DNA of 5,497 nt, from NCBI GenBank assembly GCA_016839955.1, contig JAEOTI010000601.1, positions 1 through 5,497 on the forward strand, given 5' to 3'. Positions 3,671 through 5,497 of this stretch are shown piece after piece; positions within the stretch are counted from its first letter, which is position 1, and the number at the start of each line of letters is the position of its first letter. Below the pieces are notes generated by a model. That model had not been told where the DNA came from. It did no database searches and was given only the letters and a program-made list of their open reading frames with translations. Position numbers and translations under genes: made by a program. This DNA is from Candidatus Hodarchaeota archaeon. Its GTDB lineage: Archaea > Asgardarchaeota > Heimdallarchaeia > Hodarchaeales > YT1-057.

Positions 3671-5497
3671 GTGGATATTAAAGGGCGGTTTAATAGTTTT
3701 TTAGAACGATTTGAAGATAAAGATGGTCATTTAAAATATCATACTGCAATCAAAAACCTTGAACAGCGGGGCCGGCGTAGTTTATATATCGATTATGCCG
3801 ATCTCCTTCTCTTTGATCCTAGATTGGCCGAGGAACTTTATGTTAGTCCCACCGATGCTCTTTCTGAGGGGATTGAGGCGCTTAAAGAAAGACTCGCCGT
3901 AGTCAATCCTAATTACATGCAAAAAGCTGCTCGTTTCCATCTTCGTATCACTAATCTGACTGATTACGTTCCTATCAGGCGCCTCCGTGCAAAGCAATTT
4001 GAACTCCTTACGTCTGTTCAAGGTATTGTTTATAGTGCCTCCGAGGTCAAGAGTATCATCGTTATGGGAGCATTCAAGTGTGTCAGCTGTGGGGAAGGGC
4101 ACGATGGGGGGTGGTACAAGGACTTCAAGGACGGAATTTTCAATCCTCCTTACCAATGTAGAAATGATATGTGTCAAAGAAAGGGTTCTGTTCAATTGAT
4201 CGAAGAAAAATCAGAGTTCATTGATTTTCAAACACTTACTATCCAAGATAAACCCGAAGATATTCCTCCTGGACAAATGCCCACAAGTTTGACCTTAGTA
4301 CTCCAGGATGATATCGTGGATCTTGTCCGACCTGGTGATCGAATCACAGCTGTTGGGATATTAAAACCTAAAATTATCCAGCAACTTAAGAAAGGACGTC
4401 AATTAGTGTATAGCAAAGCGTTTCAGGTTGTATCCACCACTAGAGAACTAGATGATGAAGTTGAACTGACTATAAGCGATGAAGAAGAAGACAAATTCAA
4501 AAAGTTTACACAGGATCCGTTCATCGTTGAGAAATGCATTCATTCGATCGTACCCACACTTCGTGGAAATAACCTGATGAAAGAAGCTATCTGCTATGTG
4601 TTATTCGGTGGAGTTCCATATACCAGTGCTGAAGGGGTGCGGATGCGAGGTGAATCTCATGTTTTGTTCTTGGGCGATCCTGGCACTGGGAAAAGCGTTG
4701 CCTTACGTGCAGCAGCTGAACTTGCTCCTCGTGCCGTCTTTTCCAGTGGAAAGGGCAGTAGTGCTGCAGGATTATGTGGAGCGGTCATCAAGGACCCTGA
4801 AACAGGGGAGTGGATTCTAGAAGCAGGAGTACTAAGCATTGCTTCAGGGGGGATGGCTATGATAGATGAATTCGAGAAAATGAGCGTGGAAGATCGTAGA
4901 TCGGTTCATGAGCCCATGGAACAGGGTTTCATTAGTATTGCTAAGGCAAACATTCGAGCACAACTCAACGCACAAACCAGTATTATTGCTGCTGGTAATC
5001 CTCGACGTGGCCGATGGAATCCCTATAGAGATTTAGCTGACAACATTAGTCTAGACCCTGCAATATTATCACGCTTTGATTTAATTTTTATCTTGGAAGA
5101 TACTCCAAATCCTTTTGCAGATGAACAAAAAGCACGCCATGTCACTAAGCTTCGGAGAGCGCGGGAACAACCAGAGCAACCAGTTATTCCCCACAATTTA
5201 CTAAAGAAGTATATTCATTATGCTCGCCAAAATTGTTTTCCTCAACTGTCAGATGAAGCTGAGGAGCGTTTAGTTCAATATTATCTTGAAATGCGTAAAA
5301 AAAGTCAGAAGATCACGGAAAAGGGAGCAGTTTCCCCCATTGCGATTACTTTAAGGCAATTGGAAGCGTTGATCCGTTTGTCAGAAGCACGTGCGAAGAT
5401 CTGCCTAAAAGATACAGTCACACTTGATGATGCTGTGGCTGTTATTAGATTATTCGATGCTTCCTTAGAGAAATATGCTTTAGATAAGGAAACAGGG
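3671..5497 (+). CDS. mcm: MCM replicative DNA helicase, 3' end cut off by the window
   Basis: 609 residues are visible from a GTG start, with no stop before the window ends. MCM forms a hexameric ring that unwinds DNA at the fork using ATP. The N-terminal part has the usual helical domain (RRSLYIDYADLLLFDPRLAE, 38-57) and a zinc ribbon with C137, C140, C163 and C168. The AAA+ part has Walker A GDPGTGKS (335-342), Walker B MIDEF with D399 and E400, the pre-sensor hairpin ISIAKANIRAQLNAQTS, sensor 1 N443 in AAGNP, arginine finger R468 in LSRFD, and sensor 2 R562 in ITLRQLEALIRLSEA. All catalytic residues are present. Several usually fixed spots differ: GLCGAV, EAGVLSIASGG, LNAQ and AAGNP, where GLTAAV, EAGALVLADGG, LNAR and AANP are common. 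Archaeal MCMs are usually about 650-700 residues, so only the C-terminal winged helix should be missing. Last gene seen of the rightward cluster. Confidence 0.97.
   Translation, partial: MDIKGRFNSFLERFEDKDGHLKYHTAIKNLEQRGRRSLYIDYADLLLFDPRLAEELYVSPTDALSEGIEALKERLAVVNPNYMQKAARFHLRITNLTDYVPIRRLRAKQFELLTSVQGIVYSASEVKSIIVMGAFKCVSCGEGHDGGWYKDFKDGIFNPPYQCRNDMCQRKGSVQLIEEKSEFIDFQTLTIQDKPEDIPPGQMPTSLTLVLQDDIVDLVRPGDRITAVGILKPKIIQQLKKGRQLVYSKAFQVVSTTRELDDEVELTISDEEEDKFKKFTQDPFIVEKCIHSIVPTLRGNNLMKEAICYVLFGGVPYTSAEGVRMRGESHVLFLGDPGTGKSVALRAAAELAPRAVFSSGKGSSAAGLCGAVIKDPETGEWILEAGVLSIASGGMAMIDEFEKMSVEDRRSVHEPMEQGFISIAKANIRAQLNAQTSIIAAGNPRRGRWNPYRDLADNISLDPAILSRFDLIFILEDTPNPFADEQKARHVTKLRRAREQPEQPVIPHNLLKKYIHYARQNCFPQLSDEAEERLVQYYLEMRKKSQKITEKGAVSPIAITLRQLEALIRLSEARAKICLKDTVTLDDAVAVIRLFDASLEKYALDKETG

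Noticed and set aside
3782..4195. Minus-strand open frame of 137 codons
   Set aside because: It is antisense to the MCM N-terminal domain and zinc ribbon; the MCM frame is certain.
3987..4199. Plus-strand open frame of 70 codons
   Set aside because: It is an alternative frame inside mcm with no support.
4596..4839. Two short overlapping open frames on opposite strands
   Set aside because: Both overlap the MCM Walker A region in other frames and have no family resemblance.

Overview
The window is archaeal DNA carrying a DNA replication initiation module. The evidence is an Orc1/Cdc6-type AAA+ initiator and an MCM replicative helicase on either side of an A+T-rich intergenic region full of short direct repeats. 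This pairing of genes is found in archaea, not bacteria. The genes are intron-free and tightly packed, start with ATG or GTG behind purine-rich ribosome binding sites where they lie inside the rightward cluster, and have TATA-like promoter boxes. The DNA is A+T-rich. The lineage cannot be fixed from sequence alone, nor can it be decided whether this is a main chromosome, a plasmid or virus, or an integrated element. The unusual iteron-like repeats and the divergent AAA+ motifs make a secondary replicon a serious possibility.

Layout from left to right. Positions 1-347 are non-coding and A+T-rich, with copies of the repeat at the left edge and two more at 249-296. Positions 348-1598 (minus strand) encode an Orc1/Cdc6-like initiator of 416 residues. 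Positions 1599-1974 are the divergent intergenic region. It holds six direct repeat units with starts 21-22 bp apart (two DNA helical turns), followed by a leader region with an inverted repeat. This is the best candidate for the replication origin and also for shared control of both flanking transcripts. Positions 1975-3093 (plus) encode an unrecognised 372-residue charged protein with a possible winged helix in the middle and a charged helical C-terminal part. Positions 3093-3599 (plus) encode an unrecognised 168-residue protein whose start overlaps the previous stop by one base. After a 71-base gap with a TATA-like box, positions 3671-5497 encode 609 residues of MCM, which run off the right edge without a stop; only the C-terminal winged-helix part should be missing.

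A likely working model is that the initiator binds the repeats, opens the adjacent A+T-rich DNA and loads MCM. The two unknown proteins, translated from the same rightward gene cluster as MCM, are candidates for loading, regulatory or partition factors. The roles of Orc1/Cdc6 and MCM are well supported by motifs. The origin assignment and the roles of the two unknown proteins are inference.
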